A stretch of 64,000 nt of DNA from Anaerobacterium chartisolvens (GTDB lineage Bacteria > Bacillota > Clostridia > Acetivibrionales > DSM-27016), in contig NZ_QPJT01000012.1 in NCBI RefSeq assembly GCF_003337415.1, positions 1 to 64,000 on the forward strand, written 5' to 3'. Each line of letters opens with the position of its first letter. Position 1 is the stretch's first letter. The position numbers and the translations under genes are program-made. Below, one piece after another: positions 17,754-25,818 of the stretch. Under the pieces are notes generated by a model. The model was given only the letters and a program-made list of their open reading frames with translations, was not told the origin of the DNA and did no database searches.

Positions 17754-17834
17754 CCGCCTGCCAAAAAGGCGGATAAAGCAAATAACCGATGAGATAAATC
17801 TATAAAAGATGTTTACCATTTCATCGGTTAATGC
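17754..17834 (-). promoter_or_regulatory. Two hairpins in the leader of the lipoprotein-kinase-regulator operon
   Basis: On the transcript from P3, a first stem pairs GCATTAACCGATGA (17821-17834) with its complement at 17778-17792 (one bulge). A second stem CCGCCT/AGGCGG (17772-17754) follows and is itself followed three bases later by TTTTT. The second looks like a weak terminator, so attenuation is possible. Neither is proven. Confidence 0.4.
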
Positions 17835-17895
17835 AAATACACAGGTTTTAGTATGTGACTGTATTATGTTAACTTATTTTTGTTGATCTATATAA

Positions 17896-17963
17896 ATTAT
17901 AAAGCTTTTAAAGCGATATAGCAATGCTGTAAATTTAATATTTATTCAGATATTTTCATATTC
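17896..17963 (-). promoter_or_regulatory. Promoter P3 with conserved activator-type box
   Basis: Minus strand: -35 TTGCTA (17919-17924), 17 bp, -10 TATAAT (17896-17901), directed at the lipoprotein-kinase-regulator operon. The shared box lies upstream (plus-strand core AAATTTAATATTTATTCAGA, identical to P2 over 20 bp). Confidence 0.65.
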
Positions 17964-17995
17964 ATCTTGGGCTGGAGGCATTATTTTTCTAAGGC

Positions 17996-18024
17996 TGGAC
18001 ATCCTTTTTGGTTTAAGCTATAAT
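17996..18024 (+). promoter_or_regulatory. Promoter of the AraC regulator gene at 18059
   Basis: TGGACA (17996-18001), 17-bp spacer, TATAAT (18019-18024), 34 bp before the start codon. Confidence 0.6.
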
Positions 18025-18058
18025 GATGTTAAAATCTTAATTATGAGGTAATTCATTT

Positions 18059-18937
18059 ATGGTGTATCATGAAAATCGTGAATACAAATCTGGATTTCCC
18101 ATCCATGCCACTGTTTTTAAAAACATTAATTTTTTGGCACATTGGCACTCTGAAATTGAAATAGCTCTGGTATGTGAAGGAAATCTTACAATGAGTATTA
18201 ATTGCGAAACCAAGGTGCTTGAGAAGGGCGATATAGCAATATGCACCGGGGGGGACATACACTATTACGACAAAAAAAACACGGATTCAACCGTTTTAAT
18301 AATTGTTTTCCGTCCTGAGCTGATTGACAAAATAGTAAAGCTTCCATCAGGCTTACATTTTTCATACCCATTTATTGATAAGTCAACAATCTCCGGCCTC
18401 GGTCTGAGCGTTAATGACATAGATGAGATGAAGGCTTGCATAAACTATATTTACCGGGAAATCCAAAGGCAGGACACGCACTATCAAATTTTAGTAGCCT
18501 CCCGTTTAATTGAGCTTATAGGATTATTTCTAAGGCACCTGCCCCAGCAGCCTATCGAAAGGGATAATTATGACACAGCGGGCGGAAGCATAAGGTTAAT
18601 TCAAAAAGCCATAAAATTTATCGAGCATAATTATTTATACAGCATATCACTTCAGGATGTTTCAAATCATCTAGGAATAAGTCCTGCCTACTTTTCAAAA
18701 ATATTTAATAAAATTACCGGGCAGAACTTTAAAGCTTATCTCAATACTATTAGAATTGAGAAGGTAAATAACCTTTTAAAATCTTCTCCCGACCCTATAA
18801 TTGATATTGCCTATGGATGCGGCTTTAACAGCATAAGAACCTTTAACCGGGTATACAAATCAATAAAAGGTTATTCCCCTTCAGATATCCGTTTAAGCAT
18901 TATGAAACAAAAAGACCCCCTGAGAATTAACATGTAA
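18059..18937 (+). CDS. AraC-family regulator with N-terminal cupin
   Basis: 292 residues. Residues about 15-100 are a cupin-type ligand domain (HWHSEIEIALVCEG; LEKGDIAICTGGDIHYY). Residues 185-285 are the AraC double helix-turn-helix (LQDVSNHLGISPAYFSKIF; DIAYGCGFNSIRTFNRVYK). It is divergent from the lipoprotein-kinase-regulator operon and has a close relative at 32746. Such proteins usually sense a sugar and activate a nearby catabolic operon. The ligand is unknown. Confidence 0.9.
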   Translation: MVYHENREYKSGFPIHATVFKNINFLAHWHSEIEIALVCEGNLTMSINCETKVLEKGDIAICTGGDIHYYDKKNTDSTVLIIVFRPELIDKIVKLPSGLHFSYPFIDKSTISGLGLSVNDIDEMKACINYIYREIQRQDTHYQILVASRLIELIGLFLRHLPQQPIERDNYDTAGGSIRLIQKAIKFIEHNYLYSISLQDVSNHLGISPAYFSKIFNKITGQNFKAYLNTIRIEKVNNLLKSSPDPIIDIAYGCGFNSIRTFNRVYKSIKGYSPSDIRLSIMKQKDPLRINM

Positions 18938-18986
18938 TATGCAAGCCGCTTTATTTTAATTCCAGGGTTTACCATTGTAGTTCCAG

Positions 18987-19358
18987 TTAAAACATTCCGT
19001 TATTGTGTATCGGTTCAGCGGGGATTTTTTGAAGCACATCCCAGTGCTCTGCAGCCTTGCCGTTTTCAAAGCGGTAAATATCCACTACGGCGCCGCCTAG
19101 CTCATCAGGCGAGCCTTTAGAATGCAAATGCACCACAACATAATCACCCTCGGCAATAATCCTCTTTATTTCAACATGAAACTGAGGAAACCTTTGGAAA
19201 TGAGAGGTAAAGGCTTTTACAAAGCCCTTCAAGCCCGTTTCAACGCCGGGATTGTGCTGGATATAATCGTCTTTAATAAATTCCCCTGCCCGGCTTAAAT
19301 CATGCCCATTAAAAATAACCTCGTACATTTTTAAAACAATTTCCTTATTTGTATACAT
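18987..19358 (-). CDS. SnoaL-like (NTF2-fold) protein
   Basis: 123 residues: an NTF2-fold small protein of the SnoaL/ester-cyclase group (YEVIFNGHDLSRAGEFI; DYIQHNPGVETGLKGF; YRFENGKAAEHWDVLQKIP). Members include polyketide cyclases, isomerases and many proteins of unknown role. It is downstream of the terminator of the dehydrogenase gene at 19471, so it may have its own promoter. The ATG has GAGG 10 nt upstream. A role in handling the aglycone is speculative. Confidence 0.7.
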   Translation of the reverse strand: MYTNKEIVLKMYEVIFNGHDLSRAGEFIKDDYIQHNPGVETGLKGFVKAFTSHFQRFPQFHVEIKRIIAEGDYVVVHLHSKGSPDELGGAVVDIYRFENGKAAEHWDVLQKIPAEPIHNNGMF

Positions 19359-19403
19359 AATATCATCCTCAAATATTTTATGTGATTGTTTTTGATTTGG
19401 AGT

Positions 19404-19433
19404 AAAAAAAGGCGGTTAATTTTACTTAACCGC
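19404..19433 (-). terminator. Rho-independent terminator after the 19471 dehydrogenase gene
   Basis: On the minus strand an 8-bp perfect stem (GCGGTTAA, 19433-19426, with TTAACCGC, 19419-19412) is followed by C and seven T residues. It closes the long catabolic run transcribed from the 29.6 kb side. Confidence 0.85.
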
Positions 19434-19470
19434 TATACAAATAATGCCATTGGTTTTACAGCTTTTATGT

Positions 19471-20622
19471 TTATAAATTAACCCATGCCGATTGCTTTTT
19501 ATTGCTTTCAATAACGGCATGAATGAATTTAACGCCCTCAGCGCCTTCTGAAACTGTAGGGAAGTCCAAATCGTTTTCGGACAATTCCTCTCCGTTGATT
19601 TTCTTTAAAAGCGCATTTATATAAGTCTTGTAAATATTTGCAAATGCTTCATACAACCCCTCGGGGTGCCCGCTTGGAATTCTGTTCAATTCTGACGCTC
19701 TTCCTGTCACATACCCCATTCCTCTGTTGTAGATCTGCGGCGGCTGTCCCTTCAGTGTCACTTTCAAATAGTTGGGGTCCTCCTGCACCCACTCAATGGC
19801 TCCCTTAGTTCCAAATATTCTTGCAACCAGTCCGTTTGCATGTCCCACACATACCTGTGAAGAACAGAAAACTCCGCTTGCTCCATTTTCAAGCTCTACA
19901 AGTATATTTGCGTTTAAGTCCAGCGGTTGTCCGAAATAGTCCAATTTAGCCGCTATTTTTTTAAGCTTGAGGCCGGTAATATATGAAACTGTATGCTTAA
20001 TATGGGTGCCTATATCACCAACACAATTTGAAATTCCCGCTACCTTAGGGTCCTTTCTCCAAACCGAAAGCTTATTGGTGCTTATGTCACCGGCTCCTAT
20101 ATCATCAATAAGCCATTCCTGCAGGTACTCCGCATTTACATTTATTATATCTCCTATTACTCCATCTTTAACCAGCTTTTTTGCAAGCTTAACCATAGGG
20201 AAGCCTGAATAGCCATAGGTTACACAGAAGAGAAGCCCCTTCTCCTTCGCAAGCGCTTCCAGCTCTTTTGCTTCTTCCAGCTCAAAGCATAACGGCTTTT
20301 CACAAACCACGTTGATTCCCTTTGACAGGAATTCCTTTGCCACCTGATAGTGCAGGAAATTGGGGGTAACTATAGTTACAAAATCAAGCTTGTCCTCTCT
20401 TTTGCTTTCTTTTTCAGCCATTTCTTTGTAATCGGCATAGATTCTGTCATCAGCTAACTGGTAAAACTCTCCGCATTCTCTGTTTGCGCTCTGGTCAGGA
20501 TTAAAGCATCCCGCCACTAAAAAGGCTTTTCCTTCAAAGCTGATAGCAGCGCGGTGTACGCCTCCTATAAACGCATTTAAATCTCCGCCGACCATACCGT
20601 AACGTAATTTTTTCCTTTGCAT
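19471..20622 (-). CDS. Gfo/Idh/MocA-family NAD(P)-dependent sugar oxidoreductase
   Basis: 383 residues. The nucleotide-binding start is YGMVGGDLNAFIGGVHR (residues 8-24), the variant of the Rossmann loop common in this subgroup. The family EKP motif is in VVCEKPLCF near residue 115. Members oxidise a ring hydroxyl of sugars or inositols. Here the enzyme ends a cluster of three TIM-barrel isomerases. In known glycoside-oxidation systems such dehydrogenases make the 3-keto sugar that an isomerase-fold enzyme then processes; that role is inferred. GGGGGAG precedes the ATG. Confidence 0.85.
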   Translation of the reverse strand: MQRKKLRYGMVGGDLNAFIGGVHRAAISFEGKAFLVAGCFNPDQSANRECGEFYQLADDRIYADYKEMAEKESKREDKLDFVTIVTPNFLHYQVAKEFLSKGINVVCEKPLCFELEEAKELEALAKEKGLLFCVTYGYSGFPMVKLAKKLVKDGVIGDIINVNAEYLQEWLIDDIGAGDISTNKLSVWRKDPKVAGISNCVGDIGTHIKHTVSYITGLKLKKIAAKLDYFGQPLDLNANILVELENGASGVFCSSQVCVGHANGLVARIFGTKGAIEWVQEDPNYLKVTLKGQPPQIYNRGMGYVTGRASELNRIPSGHPEGLYEAFANIYKTYINALLKKINGEELSENDLDFPTVSEGAEGVKFIHAVIESNKKQSAWVNL

Positions 20623-20635
20623 AGCTACTCCCCCT

Positions 20636-21625
20636 TTAAGATTTTATGGCATCATCAAACTTAACATTTGAGGGTGCAAAATCGACCTTCTTAACAAAAG
20701 CGGCGGCCTCGGAAGCTCCGTATTCTCTTTCCATACCGCTGTCCTCCCATTCCACAGACAATGGCCCCTGATAATCATAAGCATTCAATACACGTATAAT
20801 ATTTTCAAAGTCAACATCTCCATGTCCAAGAGATCTAAAATTCCAGCCTCTTCTTAAGTCGCCAAAATCTATGTGTGAGCCCAGCAGACCCGATTTCCCA
20901 TCAAGAGTAACCGCTGCGTCCTTCATGTGAACATGGTATACCCTTTTGATAAAATCCTTTAGGAACACGTGAGGTGTGATTCCCTGCCATATTAAGTGGC
21001 TGGGGTCAAAGTTGAGTCCGAATTCCTCCCTGTCGGCAAACTTTGCAAGCAGCTTTTCAGTGGAATAATAATCAAATGCAATTTCTCCCGGATGAACCTC
21101 CAGAGCAAATTTAATGCCGTTGGCCTTAAAAACATTCAATATAGGAGTCCACAAGCGCACAATTTCATTAAAGCCTTCGTCAACCATTTCTTCCGTTGTC
21201 TGAGGAAATGAATATAGATACTTCCAAATGGGGGACCCTGTGAATCCTGTTACAACCTTTACACCAAGCCTTTTAGCTGCAATTGCACAATATTTCATCT
21301 GCTCAATTGCCCAGGCTCTAATCTCGTCAGGCTTGTTCCACAGCTCCTTAGGTGCAAAATTGTTTAATCTCGGGTCATTATAATCACCCACGCACTGGCC
21401 TATAATATGTGAGCCTATTGCCTCACATTTTAGGTTGTATTTCGCCAGTGTATCCAGAATAAGCTTTACGTAAGCGTCATCCTTTGCAGCCTTCATGGCG
21501 TCCAGGTGATTTCCCCAACATGCAATTTCCAGTCCTTCATAGCCCATTTCCTGCGCCTTCCGGCACATTGTTTCAAACTCCAGATCTGCCCATTGGCCTG
21601 TGAAAAGCGTTACCAATCTTCCCAT
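20636..21625 (-). CDS. Sugar phosphate isomerase/epimerase-fold (xylose isomerase-like TIM barrel) enzyme
   Basis: 329 residues of the AP endonuclease 2/xylose isomerase-like TIM barrel. Metal ligands can be read as E176 (LEVHPGE), D207 (NFDPSHL), H231/H233 (YHVHMKD) and E292 (SVEWED). It lies 13 bp upstream of the dehydrogenase gene. Related proteins act as epimerases, 2-keto sugar isomerases, or lyases on keto-glycosides. It is not a close paralogue of the two isomerases at 22217 and 23149. Confidence 0.85.
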   Translation of the reverse strand: MGRLVTLFTGQWADLEFETMCRKAQEMGYEGLEIACWGNHLDAMKAAKDDAYVKLILDTLAKYNLKCEAIGSHIIGQCVGDYNDPRLNNFAPKELWNKPDEIRAWAIEQMKYCAIAAKRLGVKVVTGFTGSPIWKYLYSFPQTTEEMVDEGFNEIVRLWTPILNVFKANGIKFALEVHPGEIAFDYYSTEKLLAKFADREEFGLNFDPSHLIWQGITPHVFLKDFIKRVYHVHMKDAAVTLDGKSGLLGSHIDFGDLRRGWNFRSLGHGDVDFENIIRVLNAYDYQGPLSVEWEDSGMEREYGASEAAAFVKKVDFAPSNVKFDDAIKS

Positions 21626-21676
21626 AAGAGAATACCCCCTTTTTAAAATCCTTTTATTTATTTTGATGTTCAGGTC

Positions 21677-22162
21677 TTAAGCCTCCAGACCACCCTTTTT
21701 GTCCTCATTGTAAATCTCAACGAACAGTCCAAGCTCCTTAACCAAATCCAGATAAGCAAATTCCATTCCTTCTCCGTCCTTGCCGTTGTCTTCCTTGCAC
21801 CAGATCCACGGCTTCTTTCCAGTAAGCTTTTCATGCTCGGAAATAACGTCCTTAAAGCCGTCCCTTGTTATTACAGCTATGTGATGCAGGCCGGGGCCAT
21901 GCTCTTTAAGCCATTTCTTATAAGGGCTGTCTGATACAGGCTGGATTAATTCAAGCTCAAAGCCGTAAATCTGGCAAAAAGCGTTCTTCATTTCAAGCAT
22001 TCCCGGCTCTCCGTTTACAAGCATCTTAGGGAACATTTTCGGTCCGAATTCTATTATGTTCCACGGCCCGATTCCGTACTCTTCCTCATAGCGCTTTGTA
22101 GCTGCCTCTACATCCTCCACAATTATTCCTATCTGCAGGAATTTAGAAAATTGAGTGTTCAT
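21677..22162 (-). CDS. VOC (glyoxalase/methylmalonyl-CoA epimerase-like) protein
   Basis: 161 residues with two beta-alpha-beta-beta-beta halves: FLQIGIIVEDVEAATKRYEE at the start and GPGLHHIAVITRDGF near 89-103, with E at FVEIYNE near 152. The first metal ligand position, often His, is Gln in QIGIIV. The family includes epimerases, isomerases and dioxygenases, and dihydrodaidzein racemase is a similar-sized VOC protein. It sits between isomerase genes in the catabolic run. Specific reaction unknown. Confidence 0.75.
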   Translation of the reverse strand: MNTQFSKFLQIGIIVEDVEAATKRYEEEYGIGPWNIIEFGPKMFPKMLVNGEPGMLEMKNAFCQIYGFELELIQPVSDSPYKKWLKEHGPGLHHIAVITRDGFKDVISEHEKLTGKKPWIWCKEDNGKDGEGMEFAYLDLVKELGLFVEIYNEDKKGGLEA

Positions 22163-22216
22163 ATTAACGCCCTCCGTAAAATAATTTTTAATTTTAACTC
22201 ATTATCTTTTGCTTGC

Positions 22217-23149
22217 TTATTCATAAATTGGTGAAAGCACATGGTTTATATAGTACTTTGATAAAAGCATGGTCGCCATAGGATCAGGCGTGCCGTCGGT
22301 TTCAAGTCCAATCCAGCCTTTGTAGCGGTGCTTCTTCAGCAGCTTCCACAGCCCGACAAAGTCAACCTGCCCGGAGCCAAGCTCCCAGAACCAGCGGTCT
22401 CCACCATCCTGAAATTCCGCCCCTGCCTTCAGCCTTAATTCATCAGGAGCATATGCGAAGGTTGTATCCTTTAAATGAAAATACTTTACAAACTCATGGT
22501 AATCGTCATAGAATTTTACAGGGTCATAGCCCATTATCAAAACCTGAGCGGTGTCAAGACAGAAGCCGACATACCTTTGATCCAATTGCTCTATATAGCT
22601 ATATAATTCATTCTTATTTATTGACCCCCAGAACTCGGTATGAACACAGGGAATAATGTCCTTTTCGGAGCAGCGCTTTCCAAATTCATTCATGAAGCTC
22701 GCAGCCGCCGTTACCTGATCCTTTGAAAGAGGCCCAAGTCCATAATATCCGCCCGCAGGCATGATATTGATTCTTTTGCCGCCCAGGTTTGCCGTAAAAT
22801 CTATAATGCCCTGAAGGCTTTTTAATGCACTTTCATGCATTGATTTATCCTGCGAATTAAACGCTATAGCAAATGTACCCGTTACTTCCTCTATCCCTCT
22901 TTCCTTAGCGAAATCGGAAAAATTTTTAGCATGTCCAAAGAACTGGTCAATATAAGGCTCCATGTGAAACATTAATTCAATGCCTTTAAAACCCGCGCCC
23001 ACATGATATTTTAAAATTTGATCCCAATCCAGATAATAAACAGCATTACTAAAATCCTTCTGGTACCATTCATTCCAGTTATTCAGTTTAGGATACTGTA
23101 CCATAAGTCCCCACATATTCGTTTGATATGAATATTTTAAATTTGACAC
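22217..23149 (-). CDS. Isomerase/epimerase-fold TIM barrel enzyme, type LKYSY (module A)
   Basis: 310 residues. Ligand residues: E172 (HTEFW), D199 (CLDTAQ), H225 (KYFHLKD) and E283 (GLETDGTPDP). It starts with GTG, whose first base overlaps the TAG of the upstream gene, so translation is coupled (AGGAGG 9 nt before). It is paralogous to the gene at 34977 (shared start LKYSY, KYHVGAG.KGIELM, TDGTPD). The same two-gene order is found there, so the pair probably forms one functional unit, perhaps a heteromer. Substrate unknown. Confidence 0.8.
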   Translation of the reverse strand: MSNLKYSYQTNMWGLMVQYPKLNNWNEWYQKDFSNAVYYLDWDQILKYHVGAGFKGIELMFHMEPYIDQFFGHAKNFSDFAKERGIEEVTGTFAIAFNSQDKSMHESALKSLQGIIDFTANLGGKRINIMPAGGYYGLGPLSKDQVTAAASFMNEFGKRCSEKDIIPCVHTEFWGSINKNELYSYIEQLDQRYVGFCLDTAQVLIMGYDPVKFYDDYHEFVKYFHLKDTTFAYAPDELRLKAGAEFQDGGDRWFWELGSGQVDFVGLWKLLKKHRYKGWIGLETDGTPDPMATMLLSKYYINHVLSPIYE

Positions 23150-24138
23150 TATTTATCACCTCCTAACTTGTTGACGATTTCATGGTCTATAAACCAGCGC
23201 ATTTTTAATAATGCCCTATGGATATTCAGAGTTTTCTTTGACTCGCATATTATCCAGCCATCATAGCCGTTGTCCTTAAGCACCTTTGCAACTCCAAGCA
23301 AATCCACGCTGCCTTCTCCCAGATCTGAAAACACCTTCTGATTTCCTTGCACAGGAATTTCAGCATTAATCTTTTTATAATTGCCCACCTCATCTGTAAA
23401 ATCAGTATCACTGAATCTCACATTTGCTAACTGGTGCTTATGAGCGTTTATCACCATAACAGGATCATCGCCTGTAATTTGTATATGCGCCAGATCAGGG
23501 CTAAACAAAGCTCCTTCCACCTGATTTAAGAGGTCAGCTGCCGCCTTTCCCCTCATCAGACTCCAATACTCATTTTTTATCGCTGTGCTGATCCCCTTTT
23601 CTTTGGCGGCGGCAACAAGCTTCTTCAAAAGCTCTGTGGTCTTTGCCGCAAATTCCCCATTCAAATCTCCGTTAACCATTCTTTCAAGCCAGCCTATTTC
23701 AGGTGTGGGGGATACTACCAAGACCTTGCTTCCAAGAGAGCAGAGGAAATCAATGGCCTCCATGCCCATTTTCTCGAACAGGTTAAAGTAAACCGACATG
23801 TCCTGTCCCGAAGCAATAATTTCCAGCATAACATCATTTGCGTTGATATGAACGCCTGTGACCTCTTCTATTCCCACTTCGTTGAGAAATGCCATAAACT
23901 CCTTGGGCGAACCGTATTTGGCATTGACTGCAAATGCGCTTATAGGAACTCCGCACCTGCCGATTTCAAAGGCCATCGGGTCACTTGAAAAAGGATTGTA
24001 CGGCAGCTCAATGCCTTTAAACCCCGCAGCAGCAACCAGCTTAAACATCTCAACCCAATACAGCTTAGATTGCTTGATTATAAAATTAGGCCCGCTTGTA
24101 CGCATATTAATCAATTCGAGACTGCATCCGAATTTCAT
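23149..24138 (-). CDS. Isomerase/epimerase-fold TIM barrel enzyme, type GCSLEL (module A)
   Basis: 329 residues from the ATG at 24138 (GGGG 7 nt upstream; ATG 24141 is an alternative). Upstream in-frame codons belong to an R1 repeat and are not coding. Core motifs: AAGFKGIELPYNP, IKNEYW, SPDLAHIQ, EGSVDLLGVAKVL. A histidine usual in the HxK metal motif is not evident. It is paralogous to the gene at 35917 (MKIGCSLDL start, AAGFKGIELPYEP). It overlaps the next gene by 1 nt. Confidence 0.8.
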   Translation of the reverse strand: MKFGCSLELINMRTSGPNFIIKQSKLYWVEMFKLVAAAGFKGIELPYNPFSSDPMAFEIGRCGVPISAFAVNAKYGSPKEFMAFLNEVGIEEVTGVHINANDVMLEIIASGQDMSVYFNLFEKMGMEAIDFLCSLGSKVLVVSPTPEIGWLERMVNGDLNGEFAAKTTELLKKLVAAAKEKGISTAIKNEYWSLMRGKAAADLLNQVEGALFSPDLAHIQITGDDPVMVINAHKHQLANVRFSDTDFTDEVGNYKKINAEIPVQGNQKVFSDLGEGSVDLLGVAKVLKDNGYDGWIICESKKTLNIHRALLKMRWFIDHEIVNKLGGDK

Positions 24139-24175
24139 CATTTTACCCCTTTCACTAATTGCATTAGCTTGATAA

Positions 24176-24380
24176 TATATATTTAGCAATAAAGATTTTA
24201 CATGGGGGATATAGTTTGATGGAAGAAATTTTTTTCACCCGTAAGGAATACATCTAAGAAAAGCGCCTGATGACATACCCGTGAGACATTTCCCCGCAAG
24301 GCGTCTTTTCGTTGTAGTTAAAAATTTCTGTAAGCAATTATATCCTCCATGTTTGTAAAATCTTTATTGCATCCTATATA
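24176..24380 (+). repeat. R1 element, copy d
   Basis: A 205-bp copy with the common GCGCCT hairpin. Its short reading frame has one change (MMEEIFFTRKEYI). It lies 104 bp from copy e; together they fill the gap between butyrate kinase and the isomerase pair. The 104 bp between them shows no clear promoter. Confidence 0.9.
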
Positions 24381-24484
24381 GAATTATCTTGATAATTTAA
24401 TTATAAAAATAAATTCTATCGCCAGCTTGCCACTTCTTAAGTTAATATAGACAAATTTTGTCCTTAGAAATAAACTTTTCAGAT

Positions 24485-24690
24485 GTTATAGTAGCGATAA
24501 AGATTTTACATGGAGGATATAACTTGATGGAAGAAATTTTTTTGACCCGTAAGGAATACATCTAAGAAAAGTGAATGAATGCTCGGACCCTAGAGACATT
24601 TCCCCCAAATTCATCTTTTCGTTGCTATTAAAAATTTCTGTAAGCAATTATATCCTCTATGTTTGTAAAATCTTTATCGCATCCTATATA
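24485..24690 (+). repeat. R1 element, copy e (variant hairpin); supplies the kinase stop codon
   Basis: About 206 bp, with the same alternative hairpin as copy c (AAAAGTGAAT / ATTCATCTTTT); the two are nearly identical. Its right terminal TATATA encodes the last Ile codon and the TAG stop of the butyrate kinase gene on the minus strand. Confidence 0.9.
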
Positions 24691-25799
24691 GCATTTTTTT
24701 CAAAGCTGCTCCAAACGGGAATTCCAGTATAATCTTTTGCTTCCTCCACGCCTGTAAGCACCCTCAAGGCACCACTAGCCAGAGCCTCCATTTCAAACTC
24801 CCCGGCCATCACCTTAACCGGAGCGATATACTTAACCCTTTCAGTGACCTGCTCAACTAAATACCGGTCGTTTGCAATCCCTCCAGTCAGAATTATTACA
24901 TCTACATTTCCCTTTAAGACAGTGGCATAGGCTCCTATATTTTTTGCTATTTGATAAATCATCGCATCATATATCAGCTTTGCATATTGATCTCCTTCTT
25001 CAATGCGCCCCAAAATCTCCTTCACATCCGACGTTCCCAGATGATCAACAAGTCCCCCTGATTTTGTAATGCGGGCATACATTTCCTTTTCAGTAAATTT
25101 GCCGGAAAAGCACATTTTAATCAGAGCGTTAGCAGGTATGGAGCCTGCTCTGGTGGGAGCCATAGGCCCGTCGCCGTTTACAATATCATTTGAATCTACC
25201 ATAAGCCCCCTTCTGTGAGCGGTTACCGATACTCCGCCACCTATATGGGCAATAACCAGATTTACCTCCTCATAGCTTTTTCCTATGCCTACGGCATACC
25301 TGATACCTATTTCTTTTTGATTCAGAGCATGAATTCTGCTCTCTCTGAAAACCTCAGACATACCTGTAACTCTGGCAATGGAATCAAATTCATCAACATC
25401 GGGAGGATTTACAACATACGCCTCCCCGCCATAGGTACATGCAAAATCATATGCCAACTGGCTTCCCAGTATTGCCGGATGCTTTACAGTAAACCCAACT
25501 CTTGCATGATTAAGAAGAGTTTCATTTATTGTATATGTCCCTCCTGATAGTGAAACCAGCCCGCCTCCACGCCCTACGAAAGCATTTGTGCCTTCAAGGC
25601 TGATGCTGCTTTTTTCAAGCTCTGAAAGAATAGTTTCCTTGCGATAGTCAAATTGGTCGCTTATCTCAGGAAACTCCTTAAGCTTAGATGCGTCATGAGA
25701 AACGTTTGACGAGAAAATAAGCCTATCGTTTTCAAACAGAGCAACCTTTGTAGAGGTTGAACCGGGATTTATTGCAAACAGTTTATATTTTTTATCCAT
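24684..25799 (-). CDS. buk: Butyrate kinase (branched-chain/acyl kinase family)
   Basis: 371 residues from the ATG at 25799 (AAGGGG 6 nt upstream). The start LFAINPGSTSTKVALFEND and VIAHIGGGVSVTAHRRGLMVDSNDI-type motifs place it in the ASKHA acetokinase superfamily, closer to butyrate kinase than acetate kinase (STSTK in place of SSSLK). It turns acyl phosphate plus ADP into acid plus ATP. It follows a phosphotransacetylase by 19 bp, so the pair gains ATP from an acyl-CoA. The last codon and stop lie in the end of R1 copy e, suggesting the natural C-terminus was trimmed by an insertion. Confidence 0.85.
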   Translation of the reverse strand: MDKKYKLFAINPGSTSTKVALFENDRLIFSSNVSHDASKLKEFPEISDQFDYRKETILSELEKSSISLEGTNAFVGRGGGLVSLSGGTYTINETLLNHARVGFTVKHPAILGSQLAYDFACTYGGEAYVVNPPDVDEFDSIARVTGMSEVFRESRIHALNQKEIGIRYAVGIGKSYEEVNLVIAHIGGGVSVTAHRRGLMVDSNDIVNGDGPMAPTRAGSIPANALIKMCFSGKFTEKEMYARITKSGGLVDHLGTSDVKEILGRIEEGDQYAKLIYDAMIYQIAKNIGAYATVLKGNVDVIILTGGIANDRYLVEQVTERVKYIAPVKVMAGEFEMEALASGALRVLTGVEEAKDYTGIPVWSSFEKNAI

Positions 25800-25818
25800 G
25801 CTGATCCCCTTCATACAC

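Noticed and set aside
17741-17776. 11-codon GTG frame (MLKSAACQKGG) with GGAGG 6 nt upstream
   Set aside because: The start signals look good but the frame overlaps the leader hairpins of the opposite strand and has no clear promoter; too short to support.
20636-21625. Considered as another C-glycosidase alpha subunit
   Set aside because: Same general fold, but no small DUF6379-type partner beside it and a different N-terminus; called only as an isomerase-fold enzyme.
24176-24690. Two R1 copies close together, considered as a CRISPR-like array
   Set aside because: Units of about 205 bp with inverted symmetry and a single 104-bp gap; no short direct repeats, regular spacers or cas genes.
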